In this document: in pieces, positions 15,056-23,144 of the stretch
Numbering within the stretch: the first letter of the stretch is position 1
How the letters are laid out: each line of letters starts with the position of its first letter
Assembly (NCBI GenBank): GCA_948442255.1
Contig: CAOJRT010000012.1
Coordinates: 1 to 41,542, forward strand
Source: an uncultured Caryophanales bacterium
GTDB taxonomy: Bacteria > Bacillota_I > Bacilli_A > RF39 > UBA660
Direction of reading: 5' to 3'
DNA length: 41,542 nucleotides
The notes under the pieces: model-generated
Database searches by the model: none
What the model was told of the DNA's origin: nothing
Seen by the model: the letters and a program-made list of their open reading frames with translations, nothing else
Program-made: the position numbers and the translations under genes

Positions 15056-16282
15056 ATGATAAAAGATATTTTTAAAAAAATTAATACCTTTATTGATGGA
15101 TTTTTATTAAAGTTTCAAGAGCAGTCAGCGGATACTATAAGACTTTTAGAAACTATTTCGAAATCAGAAGCCGTCTGTTTGACAGATAAAAATGGTAAAA
15201 AGTATCCAGTTTTTGGGAATCTAGAATTTGCTGGATTGCAAAATAAGTCTTTTTTAGATTATTTAAAAAATACAAGGGCTAGAAAAAAAGGACAAAAAAT
15301 TATGGATTCTATATTAAAAGAGTTAGATAGAGAAATGCATAAAATTGATAACCTTTCTAAAACATTAAGAGAGATAAAAGAATATATGACTCTTTCTGGT
15401 TTTTGCAAACCACCTTTAAGTCTATTTCCTTTCTTCGGGTATATTTCAATTATGGCAGAAAAGATTCCTTTAACGCTCGAGGAAATGGCGCAATTATTTG
15501 GTTATTCTATCTATTTTAAGGGGAATTATTACCAAAGAAATCCAAAATCTTTAAAGAAAATGTTAGAAAAAGATATGTGTAAAGAAGAAGAAATTTCTTT
15601 TTGTATTAAGCTAGCTTCTTATTTCGATAAAGAAGGGCATGTATTGCCATTAGACGATGCGACACAATTGAAAGAAACATTAAATTCTTTTTATACTTAT
15701 AGTCTCCCTAATATTGAGACGGATGAAACTATAGTAACAATTAAATCTTATATGGAAAAAATTAAAGAACTTATTTTAAAAAATGTAGAAATGTGTTATC
15801 ATAATAGCAAAGTAAATACGGGTGAGAATCCTAGTAGAATTATAGAAAAGTCGACTAAAAATAGAGGACAAAATATATTGTATAGAGAACTGGCTACTTA
15901 TTATCAAGACGGAGAAATTGTTGCTTCTTGTGACTTAAATCATTTCCGAGATTTATTGCTTGCATTAGAAATTCCTACTGCTGGGGCGGAGCTAATCTAC
16001 CACAAGATGGAAAAATTCTTAGAGCAAAAAAATGAAGAGCAGATAGAAAAGTACCCGTTTAGCGAGGAAGAAAAAGCCTTGCTTAGAAAAGCTAGAGCTA
16101 ATAGCCATAAAGATAATATTAGACATATATTAGAGGACATCGATGAGGCTTTAGCCTTATTTAATGAAAATCCTTCTTGTTTAGAAGACATTAGCACGAT
16201 AATCGCTGGCGATTTAGAAATATTAGGTTGGGCATTACCAGAGAATTATGGAGAAACAATAAAGAAGAACTTTGTTCAATAG
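15056..16282 (+). CDS. Unknown cytoplasmic protein, 408 residues
   Basis: I do not recognise this protein. It is mostly helical and charged, with no signal peptide and no membrane helix. Residues 1-110 contain several amphipathic helices (KKINTFIDGFLLKFQEQ, DSILKELDREMHKIDNLSKT), and the middle has the one proline/phenylalanine-rich stretch (CKPPLSLFPFFGYI). The C-terminal third is again charged helices ending in a DLEILGWALPENYG segment. SD AGAGGAG precedes the ATG. It has its own promoter and terminator. Base composition matches the neighbours, so no sign of recent transfer. Confidence 0.75.
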   Translation: MIKDIFKKINTFIDGFLLKFQEQSADTIRLLETISKSEAVCLTDKNGKKYPVFGNLEFAGLQNKSFLDYLKNTRARKKGQKIMDSILKELDREMHKIDNLSKTLREIKEYMTLSGFCKPPLSLFPFFGYISIMAEKIPLTLEEMAQLFGYSIYFKGNYYQRNPKSLKKMLEKDMCKEEEISFCIKLASYFDKEGHVLPLDDATQLKETLNSFYTYSLPNIETDETIVTIKSYMEKIKELILKNVEMCYHNSKVNTGENPSRIIEKSTKNRGQNILYRELATYYQDGEIVASCDLNHFRDLLLALEIPTAGAELIYHKMEKFLEQKNEEQIEKYPFSEEEKALLRKARANSHKDNIRHILEDIDEALALFNENPSCLEDISTIIAGDLEILGWALPENYGETIKKNFVQ

Positions 16283-16297
16283 AATGAAGTTCTTTTT
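16265..16297 (+). terminator. Terminator of the 408-residue gene
   Basis: AAGAACTT (16265-16272) pairs with AAGTTCTT (16287-16294), loop of 14, T5 at the end. The left arm lies within the last codons. Confidence 0.75.
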
Positions 16298-16322
16298 ATC
16301 TAGCTAAAATCAAATAATCTCC

Positions 16323-16351
16323 TTGAAAAATGAAACAAATCAAGATATAAT
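16323..16351 (+). promoter_or_regulatory. Promoter of sepF-divIVA
   Basis: TTGAAA (16323-16328), 17-nt spacer ending in AGA, TATAAT (16346-16351), 31 bases before the sepF start codon. Confidence 0.8.
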
Positions 16352-16381
16352 ATAATAGAAACTAGTATAGGAGGCTTTTAC

Positions 16382-16783
16382 ATGGCATTTGATAAATTAA
16401 AAAAGATATTCGACTCAGAAGATGAAATTGATGGAGTAGAAGGCGTAGAAGATACATTTTATAATGATTCGGCTAAAACAGGAGACGATAGTGGTAGCAA
16501 AATGATTCTATTAGAACCAAGAGCTTATTCAGAAAGTCAACAAATAGCTGATCATTTAAAAAATAGAAATAGTGTAGTTGTTAATTTGAAACGTGTTACT
16601 TCTGATCAAGCGAAAAGAATTATTGATTTTTTAAGTGGCTGTATTTACGCGATTGGGGGAACAATGCAAAAAGTGGGTGTTGGTATTTACTTATGTACAC
16701 CTAAAAACGTAAATGTACAAGGAAAAATCACCGAAGATAACGCAAAAGATAAAGATAATGTGGAAGAAGAAATAGAATGGTAA
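16382..16783 (+). CDS. sepF: Cell division protein SepF
   Basis: Protein of 133 residues that bundles FtsZ filaments and ties them to the membrane. The N-terminus ([12 protein letters not shown]) is the membrane-binding amphipathic helix; an acidic linker follows. The SepF core (about 40-115) has [40 protein letters not shown] and [20 protein letters not shown]. The tail is acidic. SD GGAGG lies 8 bases before the ATG. It is directly followed by divIVA; ylmG and ylmH, which lie between them in Bacillus, are absent. Confidence 0.96.
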   Translation: MAFDKLKKIFDSEDEIDGVEGVEDTFYNDSAKTGDDSGSKMILLEPRAYSESQQIADHLKNRNSVVVNLKRVTSDQAKRIIDFLSGCIYAIGGTMQKVGVGIYLCTPKNVNVQGKITEDNAKDKDNVEEEIEW

Positions 16784-16791
16784 TATAGTTT

Positions 16792-16807
16792 CTCTTTTTA
16801 TAAAGAG
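16792..16807 (+). other. Small hairpin overlapping the divIVA ribosome binding site
   Basis: CTCTTT (16792-16797) pairs with AAAGAG (16802-16807), loop TTAT. The right arm includes the first bases of the SD GAGGTGAGG (16805-16813). It might lower divIVA translation or just be a weak processing hairpin. Confidence 0.3.
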
Positions 16808-16814
16808 GTGAGGC

Positions 16815-17261
16815 ATGAAAAAATTTAATACAGTTCTAAATGGTTACGATAAAGAAGAAGTTAATGGCTTTGTTAATGAAGTAACGAAAGAATATGAAAG
16901 TATGCTTTCGAAGCTAAAAAGCAGAGACCAAGAAATTCTTCTTTTAAAAGAGCAAATAAACCATTATAAAAACTTAGAAACAACAATCAATCGAGCTGTG
17001 TTAGTAGCAGAAGACTCCTCTAATCAAATAAAAAGAGTAGCACGAGATGAAGCTAAATCTATTGTTGAAGATGCCAAAAGAAATGCTTCTTTCATTGTAA
17101 ATGATGCTTTAATTAAAGCAGAAAAGATAGAACAAGATACAGATCGCTTGCGAAGAAGTTTAAAAATTTATAAAGCCAGAATTAAGCAAGCAATTGAAGA
17201 ACAACTTATTATCATTGATGATGTAGATAAAATTGAATACAAAAAAAACGAGTATGAATAA
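16815..17261 (+). CDS. divIVA: DivIVA-domain protein
   Basis: Protein of 148 residues. The N-terminus MKKFNTVLNGYDKEEVNGFV is the DivIVA membrane-curvature domain, although the usual FxRxxxGYD is reduced to F-x(4)-LNGYD. The rest is coiled coil (about 30-135) with an alanine/charged heptad pattern typical of DivIVA/GpsB proteins. It gathers at poles and septa and recruits partners. Slightly shorter than Bacillus DivIVA (164). SD GAGGTGAGG is very strong but partly in a hairpin. Convergent with sigK, sharing a terminator. Confidence 0.92.
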   Translation: MKKFNTVLNGYDKEEVNGFVNEVTKEYESMLSKLKSRDQEILLLKEQINHYKNLETTINRAVLVAEDSSNQIKRVARDEAKSIVEDAKRNASFIVNDALIKAEKIEQDTDRLRRSLKIYKARIKQAIEEQLIIIDDVDKIEYKKNEYE

Positions 17262-17266
17262 TACTC
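17241..17266. terminator. Shared terminator between divIVA and sigK
   Basis: GAGTAT (17250-17255) pairs with ATACTC (17261-17266), loop of 5. On the minus strand it is followed by T8 (17248-17241), ideal for sigK; on the plus strand by a weaker T-rich stretch for divIVA. Confidence 0.75.
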
Positions 17267-17268
17267 CT

Positions 17269-17955
17269 TTATTTTGTTTTATAAAACTCTCGTAAAAGTT
17301 TTGTAAGAGCTCTTTTTTCTATTCTTGAAACATAACTTCTTGAAATGTGCATCATTTTAGCAATATCTTTTTGCGTATATTCTTCGCTATTATATAAACC
17401 ATATCTTTTAATAATAATATCTTTTTCTCTTTTACTTAGAACATTCATATATTGTAGTAATTTTTCAATATCTATGTTTTTATCTATAAGTGTAAGTAAA
17501 TCTTCACTTTCATCTGGTAATACATCTAAAAGAGAGACTTCATTCCCATCTTTATCTAAACCAATAGAGTCATTTAAACTAATATCATTTCCATATTTTT
17601 TATTACTTCTAAAATGCATTAGAATTTCATTTTCAATACAGCGAGCTGCATAGGTAGTAATACGAATATTTTTACTTTTATTAAAACTGTCAATACCTTT
17701 AATTAGGCCAATTGTTCCAATACTAATTAAGTCATCGGTATCTTTTTCTTTTCCTTCAAATTTTTTTACAATATGAGCAACTAATCGTAGATTATGTTCA
17801 ATTAGTTTATTACGAGCTTCTTGATTTCCTTTTTCCATTAAATCTATATATTTATTTTCTTCTTCTAAGGAAAGAGGGGGAGGAAATACATTGTTTGAAT
17901 AACTACCTGTAAAGAAAAAAATACCTTTTAGTAATTGGATTAACTTCCAAAACAT
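17269..17955 (-). CDS. sigK: Sporulation sigma factor SigmaK (pro-form)
   Basis: Protein of 228 residues, late mother-cell sigma factor. The first 18 residues are hydrophobic (MFWKLIQLLKGIFFFTGS) and precede YSNNVFPPPLS, matching the Bacillus pro-sequence and cleavage site (S/Y-x-NN-x-FPxPLS) cut by SpoIVFB. Region 2: EHNLRLVAHIVKKFEGK and DDLISIGTIGLIKGID; ARCIENEILMHFRSNKK; region 4: YTQKDIAKMMHISRSYVSRI. The gene is whole and not split by a skin-like element. SD AGGTGAT precedes the ATG. It probably acts on the gerE promoter at about 3.97 kb. Confidence 0.95.
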   Translation of the reverse strand: MFWKLIQLLKGIFFFTGSYSNNVFPPPLSLEEENKYIDLMEKGNQEARNKLIEHNLRLVAHIVKKFEGKEKDTDDLISIGTIGLIKGIDSFNKSKNIRITTYAARCIENEILMHFRSNKKYGNDISLNDSIGLDKDGNEVSLLDVLPDESEDLLTLIDKNIDIEKLLQYMNVLSKREKDIIIKRYGLYNSEEYTQKDIAKMMHISRSYVSRIEKRALTKLLREFYKTK

Positions 17956-17996
17956 AACATCACCTACTAAAATATATTTCTTAATGAAAGGAAAAA

Positions 17997-18020
17997 TGCT
18001 ATAATAAAATAGGAAGTGGT
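17997..18020 (+). promoter_or_regulatory. Extended -10 promoter and SD of the lipoprotein pair
   Basis: TGc followed by TATAAT (18000-18005), then AGGAAGTGG (18011-18019) right before the start. The module resembles those at 94-116 and 19559-19580. The -35 is poor. Confidence 0.55.
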
Positions 18021-18023
18021 TAT

Positions 18024-18893
18024 ATGAAAAAGGGAAGATTTCTTTTTTTGTTATTTTTCTTTATTTTTCTTTTTATAGGCTGTGATAAAAAAGAATATGG
18101 CCTAATTGAAATAACAGCTGATCAATTAACTACTTGTTTAGTTGATTCTTCTTGTAGTATTACTTTTGCTTTTTATAATGAAGAATTAGGAAACGCAGAA
18201 AGTTTTATAAATGACTTAGAACGAGTAGCAAAAGAAACAAAAGAAAACATTTATTATGTGGATAGTAATCATATTAATTTGACATCTTCTTTAATTCTTT
18301 ATGACGGATTAAATATAGATTATACTTTATCTAACTATGTTGTGTACCAAAATGGAAAAGAAGTTATTTATGGTACATATGAAAATTATAATGATTTGAA
18401 GAAAGACTTAAATGGGAAAAAGTATGATACAGAAATTAAAGAAATTTCTAAAGAGGAAATAGAATATAATCTTCAAAAAGCAAGAGAAGAATACGAGAAA
18501 GGCTTTATTTCTAAAGCTATTTCTTATTTGAATAATGTATGGGCTTGTGAGGAAGCAAAAGAAGAATATAAAAATAATTCTTATTACTCTTTAATAAACG
18601 AATGGGAAGTTTATACAATGGTAAATGAGAAAGACGTTCTTTATACAGCTCTACTTTTTAGCACAATGGATAATACTATATATATCGGAACTAAAAAGGG
18701 AGAGTTTAAGGGCTTTGAAAGACCAGGATATGAAACTTATGAAAAGTTTTATTATTATATAAAAGATGATATAATATATACAGCAACTAGTGAAAGTGGT
18801 TCTTATAAAAAAGCTTATACGATTCTTAAAATACAAAAAGATCAAATGCTTTTGACGGATGCAGATTATAACTATAATTTTTATATTATGTAA
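18024..18893 (+). CDS. Lipoprotein with a thioredoxin-like domain
   Basis: Protein of 289 residues. A hydrophobic signal (about 5-20) ends in the lipobox FIGC, so it is anchored outside the membrane. The next domain (SSCSITFAFYNEELGNAESF ... ENIYYVDS ... VVYQNGKEV) follows the strand-helix-strand order of a thioredoxin fold but has no CxxC. Around residues 150-185 lies a helical repeat-like stretch (ALKAREEYEKG-type, ISYLNNVWACEEAKEE), and the C-terminus is beta-rich. Function unknown. Fifteen bases separate it from the next lipoprotein gene, so the two are likely co-transcribed. Confidence 0.65.
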   Translation: MKKGRFLFLLFFFIFLFIGCDKKEYGLIEITADQLTTCLVDSSCSITFAFYNEELGNAESFINDLERVAKETKENIYYVDSNHINLTSSLILYDGLNIDYTLSNYVVYQNGKEVIYGTYENYNDLKKDLNGKKYDTEIKEISKEEIEYNLQKAREEYEKGFISKAISYLNNVWACEEAKEEYKNNSYYSLINEWEVYTMVNEKDVLYTALLFSTMDNTIYIGTKKGEFKGFERPGYETYEKFYYYIKDDIIYTATSESGSYKKAYTILKIQKDQMLLTDADYNYNFYIM

Positions 18894-18907
18894 AAAGGGG
18901 ATAAAAC

Positions 18908-19522
18908 ATGAAAAAGAAAGTTTTAATTTTAATCTTCATATTATTATTTACGATTTCTTTTACAGGATGTAGTAATAAATATGAGGGGTATTGGTGTCGT
19001 TATGAAGAAACAGCTACTATTGTTGTTTTAATGGAACGTAATAATACAGAAAGTATGCGCTCAAGTGTCGAAGAATTAATTACTACATTTGAACATATAG
19101 AAAGTAATCATTATTATACAAGACAAGATTATGCCGAAGAATTAGGTGGGAATGTCGATGATTTAGATATCTATGATACCTATGTTCTTACTTTTGATTC
19201 CGTTGATTCTATCTCCTCTTATATTGAAGAATTGTCTAAAAAAGAAGGGGTTAAAGAAGCTAAACAAAGTAACGTAAAAACTAATATGGAACTTTATCAT
19301 ATAGAAAAAAATAGTAAATATACATTTACTAATTCAGATGTCGCAACAGAAGAAAGTTTAGTTAAAGGTAAATACAAAATAAAAAATGGCGTTATTACAT
19401 TTACACCAGAGGATAAAAATGAGAAGACCACTATGCTTTATATAAAAGATGGGTATTTGTGCAATGACGCCGATTGTAAAGAGATTTTTGCTGAAAGCAA
19501 TGGAAGTTGTAACGCGAATTAA
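18908..19522 (+). CDS. Lipoprotein with an FtsX-extracellular-domain-like region
   Basis: Protein of 204 residues with lipobox FTGC (Cys about 21). Residues about 32-120 look like the FtsX outer domain: a strand VVLMERNNTE, a helix (SSVEELITTFEHI), a strand SNHYYTRQDYAEELGG, and a second half VLTFDSVDSISSYIEELSKK plus EGVKEA. In FtsX this domain activates wall hydrolases. Here there is no permease part. The end (about 130-200) is a small beta domain with paired cysteines (CNDADC). SD AAAAGGGG precedes the ATG. Call is from pattern only. Confidence 0.6.
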   Translation: MKKKVLILIFILLFTISFTGCSNKYEGYWCRYEETATIVVLMERNNTESMRSSVEELITTFEHIESNHYYTRQDYAEELGGNVDDLDIYDTYVLTFDSVDSISSYIEELSKKEGVKEAKQSNVKTNMELYHIEKNSKYTFTNSDVATEESLVKGKYKIKNGVITFTPEDKNEKTTMLYIKDGYLCNDADCKEIFAESNGSCNAN

Positions 19523-19543
19523 ACTACATTAGTAGTTTTTTTT
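19521..19543 (+). terminator. Terminator of the lipoprotein pair
   Basis: AAACTAC (19521-19527) pairs with GTAGTTT (19532-19538), loop of 4, T-run to 19543. It starts at the stop codon. Confidence 0.8.
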
Positions 19544-19558
19544 GATTGGCAAATAAGG

Positions 19559-19580
19559 TATAATAGATAAGGAAGTGGTT
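19559..19580 (+). promoter_or_regulatory. -10 box and SD of yqeG
   Basis: TATAAT (19559-19564), then AGGAAGTGG (19570-19578). Same compact module as before the genes at 120 and 18024. No good -35 at the right distance. Confidence 0.45.
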
Positions 19581-19582
19581 CT

Positions 19583-20101
19583 ATGAAACAAGTACTTATT
19601 CCTAAGATATATGTTCAAGATGTTTTTTCTATTCCATATAAATCTTTAAAGAAAAAAGGCATATCTTATTTGTTATTTGATGTTGATAATACTATTTTAG
19701 AAATAGATAAAGAGAAGGTAACAGCAGAAATGGAGAAATTATTTATTAAATTGCAAAAAATGGGATTTTCTCTCCTTCTATTTTCTAATGCTGCTTCTTG
19801 GCGTTTAAAAAAAGTAAAAAAACAATTGCAAATTCCTGTCTTTTCTTTTTCTTGTAAACCACTTAAAAGAAGTTATAAAAAAGTTTTGCAACTTTATACC
19901 ATAGAACCAAGTTCTTGTGCGGCGATAGGGGACCAACTCTATACAGATGTGAAGGGAGCAAATCAAATGGGCTTTTTTAGTATTTTGGTAGACCCATTAA
20001 GTACAAAAGATTCATTTTTTTCATTTTACAATCGAATGAAAGAAAAAAGCCTATTTAAAAAAGAAACTATTTTATTTAGAAGAGGAGCTTATTATGAGTA
20101 G
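19583..20101 (+). CDS. yqeG: YqeG-family HAD phosphatase
   Basis: Protein of 172 residues. HAD motif I is DVDNT (from about 34), motif II lies in LLLFSNAAS, and motif III/IV in AAIGDQLYTDVKGANQMGFF. The family acts on phosphatidylglycerophosphate or related substrates in some bacteria (inferred from relatives). The start (LIPKIYVQDVFSIPYKSLKK then GISYLLFDVDNT) is typical of YqeG. The stop overlaps the yqeH start by 8 bases, the order known from Bacillus. Confidence 0.93.
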   Translation: MKQVLIPKIYVQDVFSIPYKSLKKKGISYLLFDVDNTILEIDKEKVTAEMEKLFIKLQKMGFSLLLFSNAASWRLKKVKKQLQIPVFSFSCKPLKRSYKKVLQLYTIEPSSCAAIGDQLYTDVKGANQMGFFSILVDPLSTKDSFFSFYNRMKEKSLFKKETILFRRGAYYE

Positions 20102-21089
20102 AAATTGTATTGGCTGTGGAGCTTATTTACAAAGTGAAGATAAAAAGAAGATAGGGTATGTACCTCTAAGTAAAAATAGTGATGCCAAGTATTGTGAAAG
20201 ATGTTTTAAGATTATGCATTATAACGAGAAATTAATAATGCCTTTAAAAAATATTAATACTTATATTTTAAAAGAAATACAAAAAAAGAAATATCCCGTT
20301 TTTTTTCTGGTAGACTTTTTAACAATTAATGCAGAAACGATAAGGACTTTTCAATCCATACAAAATGAGAAAATCTTGATTATCAGTAAGCTTGATATCA
20401 TTCCTAAGAGTATAAAAAAAGAGCGTATTGGTTCTTGGTTAGCAAGAGTTTATGGAATAAACGAAGATATTCAATTTATTAGTACTAAGAAAAAAATTCA
20501 TACTAAGTTAGTTACAAATAGGATGATTGAAAAACAAATAAAGCAGGCTTATATTTTGGGATATACCAATAGCGGGAAATCTACATTTATTAATCAAATG
20601 TGTTTAGATTCGCATCTTGCTAATACTAAAATAACAACATCTTTGCTACCTAATACAACGGTTGATTTTATTCATATCCAATTAGGAAATTCTATTACTA
20701 TTATAGATTCGCCTGGATTTACCTATGAGAAAACTATATACCAGGAAAAAGAATTTAATTTGATTGAGAAGATAAATCCTAAACATTTTTTAAAACCAAT
20801 TACTTATCAGGTCAAACCGATTACAAGTATTTTAATTGAAAATAAAATTCGATTAAATTCAGATGTAGTAAATAGTTTTACATTTTATATGAGTAATGCT
20901 TTATCCATTAGAAGAGTTTTTGAAGAGAATAAAGAGATGCGTACTTTAACTAAGTCCATTTATAAATTGACTGAAAATCAAGATGTTGTTATAAAAGGAA
21001 TAGGTTTTGTTCATATAAAAAAGGCTTGTCACCTGTCTATTTATATTGAAGATAATGACTTTATAGAAATTAGAGATTCCATGTTTTAA
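20094..21089 (+). CDS. yqeH: Circularly permuted GTPase YqeH
   Basis: Protein of 331 residues for 30S ribosome assembly. The N-terminal zinc finger has CIGCG and YCERCF. G4-type motif (SKLD) comes before the P-loop GYTNSGKST, and the G3 motif IIDSPGF follows, the permuted order (G4-G1-G3). The C-terminal part is the RNA-binding domain. Shorter than Bacillus YqeH (366). SD AGAGGAG lies in the end of yqeG. Confidence 0.95.
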   Translation: MSRNCIGCGAYLQSEDKKKIGYVPLSKNSDAKYCERCFKIMHYNEKLIMPLKNINTYILKEIQKKKYPVFFLVDFLTINAETIRTFQSIQNEKILIISKLDIIPKSIKKERIGSWLARVYGINEDIQFISTKKKIHTKLVTNRMIEKQIKQAYILGYTNSGKSTFINQMCLDSHLANTKITTSLLPNTTVDFIHIQLGNSITIIDSPGFTYEKTIYQEKEFNLIEKINPKHFLKPITYQVKPITSILIENKIRLNSDVVNSFTFYMSNALSIRRVFEENKEMRTLTKSIYKLTENQDVVIKGIGFVHIKKACHLSIYIEDNDFIEIRDSMF

Positions 21090-21100
21090 GGAGGATTTTA

Positions 21101-22903
21101 ATGGGGAATATTAAAATAATGAATGAAAACTTGGCTAATAAGATTGCTGCAGGAGAAGTTGTAGAAAAATGTGCTTCTGTTGTGAAAGAATTAGTTGAAA
21201 ATAGTATTGATGCTTTAGCTAGTCAAATTAGAATTGACTTAGTTAATGGAGGATTAAAAGAAATTAAAATTACAGATAATGGACAAGGTATGGAACATGA
21301 AGATGCTTTGCTTTCTTTTCAAAGACACGCTACTAGTAAATTAGTACGAGAAGATGACTTGTTTTTTATTCAAACTCTAGGTTTTCGAGGTGAAGCTTTA
21401 CCTTCTATTGCTTCTGTTTCTGAAGTGGATTTAGTTACTTGTCATAATAATATTGGTACGCATATCCATATCAAGGGTGGTAAACTGGAAATTGAGGAAC
21501 CCTCCAATGCGAGAAAAGGGACTATAATGACTGTCAGTAATTTATTTTATAATACACCCGCTCGTTTGAAATATTTGAAAAGTGAACAATATGAATTATC
21601 AAATACTATTTCTTTTATTGAAAAACTAGCATTATCTTATCCTGCCATACGTTTTGAATTAACGAATAATCAAAAACTCTTAGTTAAGACGACTGGTTCT
21701 AATGATCTTTTAAAAACGATACATGAAATTTATGGATTGAATGTTTCTAGTCATATGTTGGAGGTGCATGGAGCAAATGATGATTATGAAATGAATGGAT
21801 ATATTTGTAAACCAGAAGTTTTAAAATCAAATCGCAATCATATGATTACCATTGTAAATGGAAGAGTTGTTCGTAATAATGATTTGAATCGAGCTATTAA
21901 TGATGCCTATTTCCGTTATAAACCAGATGTTAAATATCCTCTGGTTGTCTTAAATTTTGAAACCGACCCAACATTGATTGACGTAAATATTCATCCAACT
22001 AAACAAGATATAAAACTTTCTAAAACTGATGAATTATACCAGCTAATTTATGAAACGATAGAGACAAAATTAAATGCAGAACTTTTGGTTCCTAACGCTT
22101 TAAAAGAGGAAGCTGTTGTGGTAGAGCTTCCAAAAGCGATGATAGAAGATAAAAAAATACAAGAGGAAGTACATGATAAAGTGGTTGAAGAAAAAATAAC
22201 AGAAGAATTGGAATGGAATCTCTTTTCACAGGAATCAACAGAAGAGAAATTAGAAATAAAAGAAGAAAAAGTGGAATATAAAAGTGTAAAAGATCGGTTG
22301 TTAAACCCTGATTTTAAAGGATTACAATTATATGTAGTAGGACAAATCCTTGGGACCTATATCGTTTGTCAAAATGAGCAAGGCCTTTACCTAATTGATC
22401 AACATGCAGCAAAGGAAAGAGTCAATTATGAATTAGTTGAGAATAAATTTAAAAATAAAGAGGTTCTCTCTGTGGGTACGTTAATACCTATTACTATAGA
22501 ATTAAATGCAAGTGATTATTTAAAGATTAAGGAACAATTGTTGTTATTAGAAGAACTTGGTTTTATTATAGAAGAATTTGGTATTAATACGTATACAATA
22601 AAAGCACATCCTTCCTGGATAAAAGAAGGATATGAAGAAGAAATTGTACGTGCTATATTTGATGAAATTATTTTGCTAGGGGACCATTTTGATCGCATAC
22701 GTTTTAATAATAAAATGATTGCTACTATTGCTTGCAAAATGAGTGTACGAGCTAATACAAGATTAAGTCGAGAAGCGATGGAAGAGATTATAAGAGAATT
22801 AAAGGAATGCAAAAATCCTTATAATTGTGCTCATGGAAGACCTACGATTGTAAAGTTTAGTACCTATGATTTAGAGAGAATGTTTAAACGCGTAATGAAT
22901 TAA
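21101..22903 (+). CDS. mutL: DNA mismatch repair protein MutL (endonuclease type)
   Basis: Protein of 600 residues. GHKL ATPase half: ANKIAAGEVVEKCASVVKEL then VENSIDA, DNGQGM, and FRGEALPSIASV. C-terminal half carries the nuclease motif DQHAAKERVNYE (from about 433), DQHA(x)2E(x)4E, plus ACKMSVRAN and CAHGRPT. It nicks the new strand after MutS binds a mismatch. SD AGGAGG precedes the ATG. No mutS is seen in the window. In many Firmicutes mutL is followed directly by miaA; here the surface pair at 23145-27509 lies between them. Confidence 0.97.
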   Translation: MGNIKIMNENLANKIAAGEVVEKCASVVKELVENSIDALASQIRIDLVNGGLKEIKITDNGQGMEHEDALLSFQRHATSKLVREDDLFFIQTLGFRGEALPSIASVSEVDLVTCHNNIGTHIHIKGGKLEIEEPSNARKGTIMTVSNLFYNTPARLKYLKSEQYELSNTISFIEKLALSYPAIRFELTNNQKLLVKTTGSNDLLKTIHEIYGLNVSSHMLEVHGANDDYEMNGYICKPEVLKSNRNHMITIVNGRVVRNNDLNRAINDAYFRYKPDVKYPLVVLNFETDPTLIDVNIHPTKQDIKLSKTDELYQLIYETIETKLNAELLVPNALKEEAVVVELPKAMIEDKKIQEEVHDKVVEEKITEELEWNLFSQESTEEKLEIKEEKVEYKSVKDRLLNPDFKGLQLYVVGQILGTYIVCQNEQGLYLIDQHAAKERVNYELVENKFKNKEVLSVGTLIPITIELNASDYLKIKEQLLLLEELGFIIEEFGINTYTIKAHPSWIKEGYEEEIVRAIFDEIILLGDHFDRIRFNNKMIATIACKMSVRANTRLSREAMEEIIRELKECKNPYNCAHGRPTIVKFSTYDLERMFKRVMN

Positions 22904-22914
22904 ATTTATTAATT

Positions 22915-22944
22915 AAGAATTTGAAAGTTTCAAATTCTTTTTTT
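22915..22944 (+). terminator. Terminator of yqeG-yqeH-mutL
   Basis: AAGAATTTG (22915-22923) pairs with CAAATTCTT (22931-22939), loop of 7, T-run to 22944. Confidence 0.85.
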
Positions 22945-23059
22945 GCGTCTGGTTCCATGATTTTATCAAAACTGAATTGCTTTAGAAGATCAAATATTTT
23001 TTAGATTTTACTTCCTTAATTTTGCTTTTTTGAGGGGTTAACATATATTGTACATTATC

Positions 23060-23109
23060 AAAAAAATAGTTTTTTTTATTGACTTTTTGCTACAGGGGGG
23101 GGGTATAAT
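23060..23109 (+). promoter_or_regulatory. Promoter with a poly-G spacer (putative phase switch)
   Basis: TTGACT (23079-23084) and TATAAT (23104-23109) are separated by 19 nt that include nine consecutive G (23095-23103). A-rich and T-rich runs (23060-23077) just upstream could act as UP elements. In DNA of about 30% GC a G9 run is highly unusual. Loss or gain of one or two G would bring the spacer to 18-17 or move it away, changing expression of the two surface genes downstream. Confidence 0.75.
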
Positions 23110-23144
23110 AAAAATAGAATAAAAATAATATAGGAGTGTAGTAT

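Noticed and set aside
17269-17955. Possible interruption of sigK by a skin-like element
   Set aside because: The frame is continuous from the pro-sequence to region 4; no recombinase or repeat is present.
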